Shown: positions 1 through 7,948 of the stretch, piece after piece
How the letters are laid out: every line of letters starts with the position of its first letter
Numbering within the stretch: the first letter of the stretch is position 1
Source: DAOTWP01 sp034435675
GTDB taxonomy: Bacteria > Chloroflexota > Anaerolineae > Aggregatilineales > Phototrophicaceae
Direction of reading: 5' to 3'
DNA: 38,548 bases
Assembly: GCA_034435675.1 (NCBI GenBank)
Contig: DAOTWP010000238.1
Span: forward strand, 1-38,548
Position numbers and translations under genes: made by a program
Notes under the pieces: generated by a model
What the model saw: only the letters and a program-made list of their open reading frames with translations
What the model was told of the DNA's origin: nothing
The model's database searches: none

Positions 1-498
1 TGGCACGGGCACAGGCGGGCGGGCTGTCTCGCGGCGCGCCAGAAAGTCGGCATCGCTGTTTGGATACTTGCCCGCCGCGTAGTCCAGCAGCACCTGGTTC
101 ATCGCCGAAAGGATATTTTCGCGCATCGCCTGTTCGCTCCACGCGGTATCCGCTGTAATGAACTGGATATTGCGCCGGGCAAGCTGCTGCGGGTACTGCG
201 CGCTGGGCAGGTTGAGCATGATCGGCACGACCGGCTTGTTCAGCGCAAGGGCGTAATCGAGTTCGCCCATGCAGTAAATGGACTGCACGTATTCCGGCGT
301 GAGCATGGCAACCATCGCCACTGAGGTTTCGATATTGAGGCAAAGACTCTGCCACCAGTCCGCCGTTTTGGGGATGCGGTCATCCCGAAACGGGAAATAC
401 AGTTTGGTGTCAAAAATCGCCCGGTAAAGCTGCAATGACCAGGCGTCCCAGGCGTGGGAGTAGCTGATAAACAAGATACGGTGAGGTGGCAGCGGCAT
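1..498 (-). CDS. TIR-domain protein (C-terminus beyond the left edge)
   Basis: Only the first 166 codons are present and the frame stays open to base 1. The N-terminus starts the TIR fold at once: ILFISYSHAWD (residues 8-18, first strand and BB-loop region), then RDDRIP (38-43), WWQSL (48-52) and SIYCMGELDYA (73-83), followed by KPVVPIM. Glu79 lies where NAD-cleaving TIR domains carry their catalytic glutamate (SARM1-type). The ATG at 498 is preceded by AGGAA at good spacing, and an in-frame stop lies just upstream, so the start is firm. Bacterial TIR proteins are either NADase or cyclic-ADP-ribose-making effectors of antiphage systems, or adaptors fused to NTPase or sensor domains. The partner domain is off the window, so the role is open. 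It lies 110 nt downstream of the oxidase gene on the same strand. Confidence 0.85.
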   Translation of the reverse strand, partial: MPLPPHRILFISYSHAWDAWSLQLYRAIFDTKLYFPFRDDRIPKTADWWQSLCLNIETSVAMVAMLTPEYVQSIYCMGELDYALALNKPVVPIMLNLPSAQYPQQLARRNIQFITADTAWSEQAMRENILSAMNQVLLDYAAGKYPNSDADFLARRETARPPVPVP

Positions 499-608
499 CG
501 GTCAGATTCCTGTCGCGGGCATGACATTATGTGTTGGTCCGGCAAGGTGGTGCTGCCGCTATTATCGCAATTGTCTACGGCTGCGGCAAGCGGCGGTGAG
601 ATCTCCCC

Positions 609-1988
609 TCAGCCTGGCAGGACCTTGCCCGGATTGAGGATGCCGTGCGGGTCGAGCGTCTGCTTGAGCGCGCGCATCACGTCCAGCGCCGCGCCGTGTT
701 CCTGCGGCATGTAGCGCGCCTTGCCGATGCCCACGCCGTGTTCGCCGGTTGCCGTGCCGCCCAGCGTAATCGCCCGCTGCACGATTTTGCTGTTCAGGTC
801 AAGCATCTGCGCGTATTCCGCCGCGGTCTCGAACGGGAATTCGACATGCACATTGCCGTCGCCCGCGTGCCCGACCATCGTCAGCGTCACGCCGTGTTCG
901 CGCTTGAGCTGCTCCACATAGCCGATGATTTCCGGGTAGGCGCTGATCGGTACGGCGATGTCGCCAATCAGCCATTCCTTGCCGGGGTGCGCCCGTTTGA
1001 GGATTTCCAGCGAATTGTGCCGCGCGTGCCACAAGCGTTTGCGTTCGGCGGCGTCGGTGGTCGCCTTAAAGCGCACCACATCCAGTTCGTCGCAGATTTC
1101 GCGCACCAGCGCCAGCCCCATGTCCAGCGTACCCTCATGCGCGGCGTGGAATTCCATGAACAGCGTGGGATGGTCGGTCAGGTCAACATTCTCCGCCTCG
1201 CGCAGCATGCGCGCATGGGCGGCGTCAATCAGTTCCAGCGCGGCGGGATCCAGCCCACTGCCCCGGATGGCGACCACTGCCTCCACTGCTCTTTCGACGG
1301 AGGGAAATGCCGCCAGCGCGGCGCTCATGAACTGCGGCACGGGCACCAGTTTCAGCGTTGCCGCGGTGATGACGCCCAGCGTGCCCTCGCTGCCGACAAA
1401 CAGGTGCAGCAGGTCATAGCCCGCCGACTGCTTGACCGAGCGCGACCCGACGTGGATCAGCCGCCCATCTGCCAGCGCGACCTGCATTGCCAGCACGTTG
1501 TCCTTGCTCGCGCCATATTTCACCGTGCGGATGCCCGCCGCGTTGTTCGCCAGCATGCCGCCAATCGTGGCGTTCGCGCCGGGGTCAGGGGCGAAAAACA
1601 GCCCATAGCGCGCCAACTGCTCGTTGAGGTCTTTGTAGCCGATGCCTGGCTGCACAGTTACCTGAAAATCATCGGCATGAACCGCGATAATCCGGGTCAT
1701 GCGCTCAAAGCTGAGCAGAATGCCGCCGTGCAGCGGGATGGGGTTGCCTTCCAGCGATGTGCCCACCCCCCAGGGCGTGACCGGGATGCTGTGTTCACTG
1801 GCAAAGCGCAGCACTGCCGCCACCTGTTCGGCGCTGCTCGCCCAGACGACGACTTCGGGCAGGTGCGCGGGGTGCTGGCTCTGGTCGCGGGCGTGCAGCG
1901 TGCGTTCTGCCTCGGCAGTGCTCAGGTGCTGTTCACCGACGAGCGCGGTAAGCTGTGCCAGTAAAGTGGGGTTGAGGGGCGTATACAT
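609..1988 (-). CDS. FAD-linked oxidase, GlcD / D-lactate dehydrogenase type
   Basis: 459 residues, the usual full length for the family with an N-terminal FAD_binding_4 domain and a C-terminal FAD-oxidase_C domain. The FAD/pyrophosphate-binding stretch VTPWGVGTSLEGN lies near residues 70-85, PDPGANATIGGMLANNAAG follows near 135-150, and the C-terminus has the conserved GEHGVGIGKARYM and LNPGKV motifs. Such enzymes oxidise 2-hydroxy acids (glycolate, D-lactate, D-2-hydroxyglutarate) with FAD and pass electrons to a cytochrome, quinone or flavoprotein partner. No GlcE or GlcF partner is adjacent, which favours a stand-alone D-lactate dehydrogenase-like enzyme; the exact substrate cannot be read from sequence. 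The start is the ATG at 1988; the ribosome-binding site is weak. The long opposite-strand open frame here is a codon-bias shadow. Confidence 0.9.
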   Translation of the reverse strand: MYTPLNPTLLAQLTALVGEQHLSTAEAERTLHARDQSQHPAHLPEVVVWASSAEQVAAVLRFASEHSIPVTPWGVGTSLEGNPIPLHGGILLSFERMTRIIAVHADDFQVTVQPGIGYKDLNEQLARYGLFFAPDPGANATIGGMLANNAAGIRTVKYGASKDNVLAMQVALADGRLIHVGSRSVKQSAGYDLLHLFVGSEGTLGVITAATLKLVPVPQFMSAALAAFPSVERAVEAVVAIRGSGLDPAALELIDAAHARMLREAENVDLTDHPTLFMEFHAAHEGTLDMGLALVREICDELDVVRFKATTDAAERKRLWHARHNSLEILKRAHPGKEWLIGDIAVPISAYPEIIGYVEQLKREHGVTLTMVGHAGDGNVHVEFPFETAAEYAQMLDLNSKIVQRAITLGGTATGEHGVGIGKARYMPQEHGAALDVMRALKQTLDPHGILNPGKVLPG

Positions 1989-2175
1989 GGTGTCATCCGT
2001 TCCGTTGCGCTGACTTCACATGCGGCGGATTATACCGCGCTGGCGTGGGCGCAGGGCATAGCTCCAATGCGGACAGTCCAGACTGCGTCAACTATTGCAG
2101 GGTTGGGGAGCATGTTACAATCAACACAGAAATGATCGCTGCCTTACACGCCAGTCATGCTGCGAGGTATTCGCC

Positions 2176-3207
2176 ATGTCCCCGAATGTCGTCCGCGCGG
2201 AATATGCTGTTCTTGAGGAAACTGCCCGCAGATTTGTTGCCCAGGCGGACAGCGTGAATACGCTGCTGCGCCAGTTGCTGGCTCAGGTGGATGAGCTGCG
2301 CGCTGGCGGGTGGATTGGCAGCGGCGCGAATACCTTTTACGACGAGATGGACGGACTGGTGCTGCCCGCCGTCAGCCGGTTGTACGAAGCGCTGGAGGGT
2401 TCGGCAGAGGGTGTGCAGCAGGTGGCGCAGATTCTGCGCGACGCCGAGGACGATGCCGCGCGGTTGTTTGCGGGGGGCGAAGATGCTCCGCCGATGAGCA
2501 GCCTGTTAGGTATTGCCATTGGCGCAGGCATCGTGGCGGTTGGCGGATACCTGCTTTACTCGTTGTTTGCGGAACATACGGCGCTGCCAAACGCACTCGG
2601 ATATCTCAGGGACACGAAAGAAGGCAAGGAACTGGAGCAAAAAGCGCGGCAGGCAGGGTTAAAATTCGTGCTGCCTAACGGCGATTATTTCGGTGACGAA
2701 AATGGCACTGTTGTGAACATCGGTTTTGAGGATTTACAGGGTGCACGTGGTGTCTACCGTCCTGGCAGCGGTATCGCCGTAGTGCGTGGTATGGATCGAG
2801 AGACTCTCGGCAGCGTGATGGCACATGAAATGCAGCACGCCATTGATGATCAGAACGGTTTGTTTGGCACCTGGTCAATTGACCCACCTGAAGCTACAGG
2901 GGACTACATCTCGAAAGCAATTGACACCGAAGTCCGTGCACACGAAACCCAGCGAAGCGTTTACCCGTTGGCAGTGAGCGGCGATGTAATTCGAGATGAC
3001 GGCGTCATTACTGCGGAAGAGCGTCGGTGGATTATGGAAACACGGGGTTACGAGCAGCACTACGAGACCGTAGTAAACGAGGGACTTGAAGAAAACTATC
3101 GCACTGGAAAATCGGACACCTGGTATGAAGTAGATTATTGGGTTGATGATGAGGGTACACTACAGGTTGGTGTCGTCGCCCTTGAAACCAGAGCCAGCGA
3201 AAACTGA
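2176..3207 (+). CDS. WXG100-TM-zinc metallopeptidase-like fusion, putative type VII-like effector
   Basis: 343 residues starting at the ATG preceded by GAGG. Residues 1-97 form two long helices around a W46-I47-G48 turn (GGWIGSGANTF), the hallmark of WXG100/ESAT-6-like proteins. Residues 109-131 are one hydrophobic, Gly-rich segment that would span a membrane. The C-terminal domain holds HEMQH at 217-221 (HExxH zinc motif) in LGSVMAHEMQHAIDDQ, and TEVRAHETQ at 251-259, where Glu252 could be the third zinc ligand. This pairing resembles the HExxH plus GEvEARnvQ pattern of phage 'large polyvalent protein' peptidase-like domains (LPD23 type), from memory. The HEMQH and WxG motifs are seen; export by a type VII-like route and toxin action are inferred. 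Bases coding for the N-terminal helices are about 62-70 percent GC in sampled lines, the C-terminal part about 48-53 percent, as expected for a swapped toxin module. The next gene starts 13 nt downstream. Confidence 0.75.
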   Translation: MSPNVVRAEYAVLEETARRFVAQADSVNTLLRQLLAQVDELRAGGWIGSGANTFYDEMDGLVLPAVSRLYEALEGSAEGVQQVAQILRDAEDDAARLFAGGEDAPPMSSLLGIAIGAGIVAVGGYLLYSLFAEHTALPNALGYLRDTKEGKELEQKARQAGLKFVLPNGDYFGDENGTVVNIGFEDLQGARGVYRPGSGIAVVRGMDRETLGSVMAHEMQHAIDDQNGLFGTWSIDPPEATGDYISKAIDTEVRAHETQRSVYPLAVSGDVIRDDGVITAEERRWIMETRGYEQHYETVVNEGLEENYRTGKSDTWYEVDYWVDDEGTLQVGVVALETRASEN

Positions 3208-3220
3208 GGGAAGCAGGCAG

Positions 3221-3709
3221 ATGAACCATCCACAGGAAGTGTCAACGCAAACATATCAAGATCAGAGCATCACGTTTCAGTATCCGGCGAACGCAAAAGC
3301 TGTTCGTTTTGAACATGAGTCTCAAGGTTCTCCCAAGTGGGTCGTGCGCATTATTGTTCCCCTCGGATCTGAACTTACTGTGCGAGTCAATATTGACCTG
3401 CTGGATGGGATCGCGTCGCCGCAGGAGGAAATCAACCGGATTTACCACGATGTCGGCATTTCAGACAAAATTGCTGATAATGTTTCTCCATTTCGATTTG
3501 CGGTAGGCTCCGAAGTAACTGATGCCTGGCGTTGTGTTAAGCGGTTTGTTGATGGTGCGAGCGTCCTGGAATTTATTGATACGGTACTCTGGGAAAGCGA
3601 TGGTCGTGTCTATCGCGCCGTATTGTCTGCACCATCTGACCAATATCTAAATGCTAAGACAGTATTTGAGGCTATTCTGCAAACTCTAAAGCCAATGGAA
3701 TCACGTTGA
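3221..3709 (+). CDS. Small DcrB/PsbP-like protein, putative chaperone or immunity partner of the WXG100 fusion
   Basis: 162 residues; the ATG follows GAGGGAAGCAGGCAG, so the ribosome-binding site overlaps the end of the upstream gene and the two are surely cotranscribed. There is no signal peptide or membrane segment, so it is predicted to be cytosolic. The pattern (ITFQYPANA near the N-terminus, alternating strands, a region with YHDVGISDKI, and a C-terminal amphipathic helix AKTVFEAILQTLKP) resembles the DcrB/PsbP/DUF1795 fold. DUF1795 proteins include the Eag chaperones that shield membrane helices of type VI effectors; the neighbour here has exactly such a helix. An immunity protein that binds the peptidase-like domain is the other option. 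The fold assignment is by eye and uncertain. Base composition (about 47 percent GC in sampled lines) matches the toxin-like half of the neighbour. Confidence 0.6.
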   Translation: MNHPQEVSTQTYQDQSITFQYPANAKAVRFEHESQGSPKWVVRIIVPLGSELTVRVNIDLLDGIASPQEEINRIYHDVGISDKIADNVSPFRFAVGSEVTDAWRCVKRFVDGASVLEFIDTVLWESDGRVYRAVLSAPSDQYLNAKTVFEAILQTLKPMESR

Positions 3710-3742
3710 TGGTGGTTTAGGCAAAGAGACCGACTTCACATC

Positions 3743-4678
3743 CTACCCGAACAGCCCGCGCTTTTTGACGACGGCGTGCGTTAGGGTGGTATAGCCGCCG
3801 CCGTAGAGGTCGAACAGGGGGCGTTCGGCGTCCAGAAACAGCCTGATCGCGCGCTGATCGGGGTAGCGATAGTGGAGCAGCTCGTAGCCAGCGCCGTGCT
3901 GCCGGAAAAGCTGCTGTACCTCTTCCTGCGTGTAGGGTGCGGTGTCTTCACCATCCCACTGCCATTTTTCGGGGTAAAAGTAATATGCCAGCGGATACAG
4001 CGCTGCTGTCAGCAGCCCCACCCCACGTTGTTCAAATGCCCACAGATTCTCCCCGGCGTGCCCGGCAGCTTCCGCAATCAGCACCAGCGCCTTGACCGAC
4101 CAGAGCAGGCGCTGCAATCCCTGCCGGTCTTTCCGGTCTTCGACGGCAGGTTTGATATAGCCTTCGGGATGAACATAGCGCTCAATCGTTTCACGGTAGA
4201 CCGTGGTGCCCATATCAAATAGCGCTGCATCTTCCAGGACAACGCCCGCCGCCACCTGAAGCGCTGCCAGCCACAACTGCTCAACATGCGCCCGTTCGTG
4301 CGTCTGCTGGCTGTGGACTTCCGCGGCAAACCAGTTCTGCCACTGCTGCTGGTCGCTGCACGCGGGGGCGGTGCGCAGCAGTTCGAAGCTTTGCGCCAGC
4401 GTGGTGAGCGTAGCCAGTGCCTCGAAATCGGTCTTTGGGTCTGACTGGAGGATTTGTGTGCAGTGCAGCAAGCCCTCAACACCGCGCTGTGCCGCTGCGG
4501 TATCGTCGTCCAACCGCCAGAGGAGTCCGTTACGCAGTGTGCCATGCAGACTCAGAGTCGCCGCTTCTTGTTCTAATCGCTGCCATGCAGATTGCAGCGG
4601 GGCGCGGTCACGTTGCTTGCGCGCGTTATCGAGATGTTTGGCGGTGCAGAACAGCCCAAAGTGCTGTGGTTGGAACAT
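3743..4678 (-). CDS. Alginate lyase superfamily-like protein
   Basis: 311 residues, predicted largely alpha-helical. Conserved-looking blocks are FQPQHFGLFCTAKHLDNAR at the N-terminus, VYRETIERYVHPEGYIKPAVED near residues 165-185, LVLIAEAAGHAGENLW near 203-218, YYFYPEKWQWDG near 240-250, and LDAERPLFDLYGGGYTTLTH close to the C-terminus. These match my memory of (alpha/alpha) toroid proteins annotated as alginate lyase family in Chloroflexota and Firmicutes. A signal peptide is absent, which is odd for a polysaccharide lyase and suggests a cytosolic role on oligosaccharides or a different activity. Start: ATG at 4678. It converges on the WXG100 operon and has its back to the next gene. Confidence 0.55.
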   Translation of the reverse strand: MFQPQHFGLFCTAKHLDNARKQRDRAPLQSAWQRLEQEAATLSLHGTLRNGLLWRLDDDTAAAQRGVEGLLHCTQILQSDPKTDFEALATLTTLAQSFELLRTAPACSDQQQWQNWFAAEVHSQQTHERAHVEQLWLAALQVAAGVVLEDAALFDMGTTVYRETIERYVHPEGYIKPAVEDRKDRQGLQRLLWSVKALVLIAEAAGHAGENLWAFEQRGVGLLTAALYPLAYYFYPEKWQWDGEDTAPYTQEEVQQLFRQHGAGYELLHYRYPDQRAIRLFLDAERPLFDLYGGGYTTLTHAVVKKRGLFG

Positions 4679-4803
4679 GGGATGCCCAGAGATTTGTCAT
4701 TATTCACTTCAGAATGGCGAGTATAGCAGGGTGATTCCCCACTTTCCATAGATGTGTTATCATATGACTAAAGTACCGCAGATTTAGAGAAAAGCGTTAT
4801 CCT

Positions 4804-5568
4804 GTGAACGATCAGCCTACACCACCGCCGACCGGTGACTCCCATTCTTCGCAGGGTGGCACGATGCGTTCTCCGATTCGACCCCCGCGCCCGAATGAGG
4901 AGCCAACCGCCTCGGCTTCGAAAGAATCCACGTTGTTTGAAGAATTCAAGCGTGGTGAGGCTTTACCTATGCCCAGCGTCGAGAATCCTCAAGTGGCGCT
5001 CAATGAAATTCGCCAGAAGATGGAGCAGGTCGCAGCAGAATTTGCCGCGGGCAAAATCAACCGGATGCAGTTCAACGCCATTTATGGACGTTACAATGAA
5101 CAGCGCGCGATCATCCAGCGCCTGATTGAGCGTGACCCGAACAACAACGCCTGGAAACAGGTGGCAGCACCGGGGCATACTGGCTTTTTGCGCACACATT
5201 TTGAAGCCCGCCCGATCTACTACGTTATTTTTCAGCACAACCAGCCGCGCCCGCTGCTGTATGACGGTACGTTCAAGCCCAAAGGCGAAACGCTTGTGCA
5301 GGTGCTGCGCGCGCTGTGGAAGATGCAGAATCGCCCGGCACAGGGGTTGGCGCGGCGGCAGCTAGAGGAAAACCGCTGGTTGGTGGTTGCCTTTGGGCAG
5401 CAGACGGTGACACTGGTGATTTTTACGCTGGAACCTTCGGCAGCGCAGGCAGTGCTGGTGCGCGATTTGCATATGGATTTTGAACGTGCCAATGAGTTAA
5501 TTTTCAAGCGTGGAACTGTATCGCCGCAGCGGATGGTCTTTCCACAGCGGGCACTGCTGGAGAGCTAA
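4804..5568 (+). CDS. Hypothetical protein with Pro-rich N-terminus and helical hairpin
   Basis: 254 residues from a GTG start; an alternative ATG at 4864 (residue 21) has a better ribosome-binding site (AGGGTGG) and may be the real start. Residues 1-45 are Pro/Ser/Thr-rich and probably disordered. Residues 60-110 form a charged helical segment (NEIRQKMEQVAAEFAAGKINRMQFNAIYGRY shape, ending in a second helix QRAIIQRLIERDP). The last 130 residues alternate strands and helices and carry RPIYYVIFQHNQPRPLL and WLVVAFGQQTVTLVIF. No signal peptide and no catalytic motif. The region of GKINRxQFNAIY plus a mixed alpha/beta domain recalls uncharacterised Chloroflexota proteins, but I cannot name a family. 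It is transcribed away from the alginate-lyase-like gene. Confidence 0.65.
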   Translation: MNDQPTPPPTGDSHSSQGGTMRSPIRPPRPNEEPTASASKESTLFEEFKRGEALPMPSVENPQVALNEIRQKMEQVAAEFAAGKINRMQFNAIYGRYNEQRAIIQRLIERDPNNNAWKQVAAPGHTGFLRTHFEARPIYYVIFQHNQPRPLLYDGTFKPKGETLVQVLRALWKMQNRPAQGLARRQLEENRWLVVAFGQQTVTLVIFTLEPSAAQAVLVRDLHMDFERANELIFKRGTVSPQRMVFPQRALLES

Positions 5569-5597
5569 CCCACACCGGCAGGTACGTGGCAGATCAA

Positions 5598-6515
5598 TCA
5601 GAGCAGTGCCTGCGGGCGCGGCAGCACATCCATTACCTCAATGCTGCTGACGCAAATCACCCCGGAAATCGCAAATGCCAGTGTACCATCATCCGCCAGC
5701 GCCAATGCGCTCACTGAAACACTTGGCGGCGGCATCTCCGCCATAAGCTGTATCTGGCGTGCCTTCGCCAGCATGTCAATGGCAAACCGCTGGTGTGTTG
5801 GCATCAGGTCATCACCGCTATAGACGCGGATCACGCCCGTTTCCACATCCCCTGCTGCCACCAGCTTGCCATCCGGTGAGCACGTCAGCCTGCCGATACT
5901 GTAATGCACCCCTGTCTGCTTAAGCACTTGCCCGGCGTTGTTGACCAGCACAATGGTATGCCCGTCTGTGGCAAAAATCGTCTGACCACCGTGCGCCAGC
6001 ACAACACCGGTTTGCAGATCGCCGTTGGGGCGCAAACCAATATCAAAAACGCCAACGGGAATGCTCTGCTGAAACAAATGCAGCTTGCCGGATTCATCCA
6101 GCGCGGCGATTACCCCCAGAAAACGATCCAAATCTACGGCGGTGAACAGTGCCGCACCCTGAGCATCCAGCCTGACTTCCTCGCCATATATTTCGAGAAC
6201 CAGGTTAGCATCACCGCGGTAATGAATGCGCATTTGCCCGTCGTTGGTGGTGTAGATTGTCGAGCGTGCCGTGCGCACTTGCGGCAGATAGACTCTGTTG
6301 GGTGCCAGCAGCGTGCTGACCAGCTCGCCAAACGCAGCAGCGCCCTCTCCTTCTGGGTTCGGCGCAGGCATTGGCTCACTGTAAGCGACGCCGCTGTTCA
6401 GGTCAAAGTATGCCACACGATCACGGCGCACCCACACTGCCAGCAGTGCCGGGTCACCGTTGAGGATATGCAACTGCTGGATTGCCTGATTCGACAGATG
6501 CAAACGCCATGTCAT
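5598..6515 (-). CDS. Hypothetical beta-propeller-like (WD40-like) cytosolic protein
   Basis: 305 residues with no signal peptide. The sequence is nearly all short strands with repeated turns typical of a propeller: ALLAVWVRRDRVAYFDLNSG, GQTIFATDGHTIVLVNNAGQ, RLTCSPDGKLVAAGDVETG (the clearest WD/YVTN-like blade, near residues 208-227) and ALADDGTLAFAISGV. Propellers of this kind usually act as protein-protein platforms; no active site is visible. The start is the ATG at 6515, preceded by GGGTGA. It converges with the upstream plus-strand gene, with about 30 nt between stops, and is separated by 110 nt from the envelope-stress-like cluster on the same strand. Confidence 0.6.
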   Translation of the reverse strand: MTWRLHLSNQAIQQLHILNGDPALLAVWVRRDRVAYFDLNSGVAYSEPMPAPNPEGEGAAAFGELVSTLLAPNRVYLPQVRTARSTIYTTNDGQMRIHYRGDANLVLEIYGEEVRLDAQGAALFTAVDLDRFLGVIAALDESGKLHLFQQSIPVGVFDIGLRPNGDLQTGVVLAHGGQTIFATDGHTIVLVNNAGQVLKQTGVHYSIGRLTCSPDGKLVAAGDVETGVIRVYSGDDLMPTHQRFAIDMLAKARQIQLMAEMPPPSVSVSALALADDGTLAFAISGVICVSSIEVMDVLPRPQALL

Positions 6516-6625
6516 GTGTCACCCGTTCCCATGATTTGGGATAAATTCTTGGGATATTTGGGATATTACACAGGATTGGCGGCTGCCGCAAGCAATTGGA
6601 CTTGAAGCATTGGGCTGCCGCAGAA

Positions 6626-7573
6626 CTATCGCGGCGATTGCAGTCGAACTGCCCCGCGGGGAACCGTGAGGGCATAGCGCATGACCATCGCGGCAGTATC
6701 AATATCACGCGCTTCCAGGATGTCGCCATCCAGATAGTTGTAGATATTGGCGTCAAATTCCGGGCGAATGCCGCTGCCTCCACGATCCAACTCGAACCTT
6801 CCGGCGACTTCTGCTGGGACGACCAGCGTCAGGCTGCCACTGCGCACGCTGAGGGTGCCCAGCAAGTCGCCGGGGTTGCTGAGCAGGGGGCGGTATTCCG
6901 GCAGCGCCACCAGCACATCACCGCTGCGCAGGTCAATATTCAGGCGTTCGAGGCTGCTGCCATTCAGATTGAAGGCAGCGGCGCCCTGCTGCCCGGCGAA
7001 GGCGATCGCCAGCGCGATGCCCGGTGGCACTTCAAGGCGCAAATGCCCTCGCCCTATCGCCGCCAGCATGGGGAAAGTGTTCGGGCTGGTTTCGATCACC
7101 CGCAGGGTTGCCACACCGCCAGCGGGAAGATACTCGATGTGTACAAGGCTTTCTGTGCTGCCCACAAACTCACCTGTCACGGTGCGTGTTTCAGCAGCAG
7201 CAACAGTGAGTTCAACGTCGGTTGCCAGCGTTTCAAGATCAATTTGCAGTGTACTGACCTCAGCGGTAATCTGCTGATCGATGCTGACACGGTAATCGTC
7301 GCGCTGTTGGGTGCTGCGCGTGCTGAAAGAAAATGCCGTCAGCGCCCCGACCAGCCCGATACTGACCAGCAGCGCAATGCCGTTGTCAAAGCGAACGTAT
7401 CCGCGCAGCAGCAGCGAGAGACCGAGCAGGACCAACAGCGCGGGCGCTGCACGCAGTGCCAGGTCGTACATGCCTTCCGGCAAGATGCCCAGCGCCCGCG
7501 CCAGCAGCAGCAGTGCCGCCAGCAGCAGCAGCAGCGCGAAGACGAAATTGGTACGGCGTGAGAGCGGTTTCAT
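6626..7573 (-). CDS. Membrane protein with LiaF/toast-rack-like C-terminal domain
   Basis: 315 residues. The N-terminus has three predicted membrane helices (about 10-28, 38-56, 62-85), the layout of the LiaI-LiaF-like TM region. The remaining 220 residues are beta-rich with repeats such as LNIDLRSGDVLVALPEY and LSVRSGSLTLVVP, the stacked-strand pattern of the DUF4097/DUF2154 toast-rack fold, expected outside the membrane. Proteins of this design sense or modulate envelope stress next to PspC in Gram-positives and Chloroflexota. The PspC gene ends only 7 nt upstream, so the two are translated from one message. Start: ATG at 7573. Confidence 0.75.
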   Translation of the reverse strand: MKPLSRRTNFVFALLLLLAALLLLARALGILPEGMYDLALRAAPALLVLLGLSLLLRGYVRFDNGIALLVSIGLVGALTAFSFSTRSTQQRDDYRVSIDQQITAEVSTLQIDLETLATDVELTVAAAETRTVTGEFVGSTESLVHIEYLPAGGVATLRVIETSPNTFPMLAAIGRGHLRLEVPPGIALAIAFAGQQGAAAFNLNGSSLERLNIDLRSGDVLVALPEYRPLLSNPGDLLGTLSVRSGSLTLVVPAEVAGRFELDRGGSGIRPEFDANIYNYLDGDILEARDIDTAAMVMRYALTVPRGAVRLQSPR

Positions 7574-7580
7574 CAGCGGG

Positions 7581-7946
7581 TCAGCCTCGCAGGTTGCGCA
7601 GGAAAAAGACTGCTGCCAGCGTGGTCAGCAGCAGCGGCAGAGTCAGGTCTGCGCCGGTGTCTGTGCGCAGCAGTCCTTGATCGCGCCCGACCCACAGCGC
7701 TACCATGAAGGCAGTCAGCAGCAATGCCAGCAGTCCCCAGACTGCCCCACCGCCGCGCCGGGTGCGGATGATCCACCGCTGGGGCAGCGCCCACCACAGC
7801 ATCAGATACAGCGGGGCAAACAGCCCGCCGCTCAGCACGGTTAGCCCGGCATACAGTGTACGCAGCAGCCAGGCGTTGAGGGGTAGGCTTTCCGCCAGCC
7901 CGCCGCACACGCCGCCAAGAATCCGGTTGGTGAAACTGCGTGCCAT
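7581..7946 (-). CDS. PspC-domain membrane protein
   Basis: 121 residues. The N-terminal signature RSFTNRILGGVCGGLAESLPLNAWLLRTLY is the PspC domain (basic start, GGVCGGLAE turn, first membrane helix), followed by LFAPLYLMLWWALPQ, the second half of the domain. Two further membrane helices lie at about residues 70-90 and 98-117. PspC proteins sit in the inner membrane and take part in envelope or phage-shock responses. The ATG at 7946 has GAGGG ten bases upstream; a TTG six bases earlier (7952) overlaps the stop of the preceding gene and is a possible coupled start. It lies between a single-TM protein and a toast-rack protein in one tight operon. Confidence 0.9.
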   Translation of the reverse strand: MARSFTNRILGGVCGGLAESLPLNAWLLRTLYAGLTVLSGGLFAPLYLMLWWALPQRWIIRTRRGGGAVWGLLALLLTAFMVALWVGRDQGLLRTDTGADLTLPLLLTTLAAVFFLRNLRG

Positions 7947-7948
7947 GT

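Noticed and set aside
645..1964. 439-codon plus-strand open frame opposite the FAD oxidase gene
   Set aside because: It is antisense to a complete, recognisable enzyme, is rich in His/Arg/Gln as expected of a GC-bias shadow, and has no domain.
6596..7561. 321-codon plus-strand open frame
   Set aside because: It is antisense to the toast-rack membrane protein; Gln/Arg-rich shadow with no family features.
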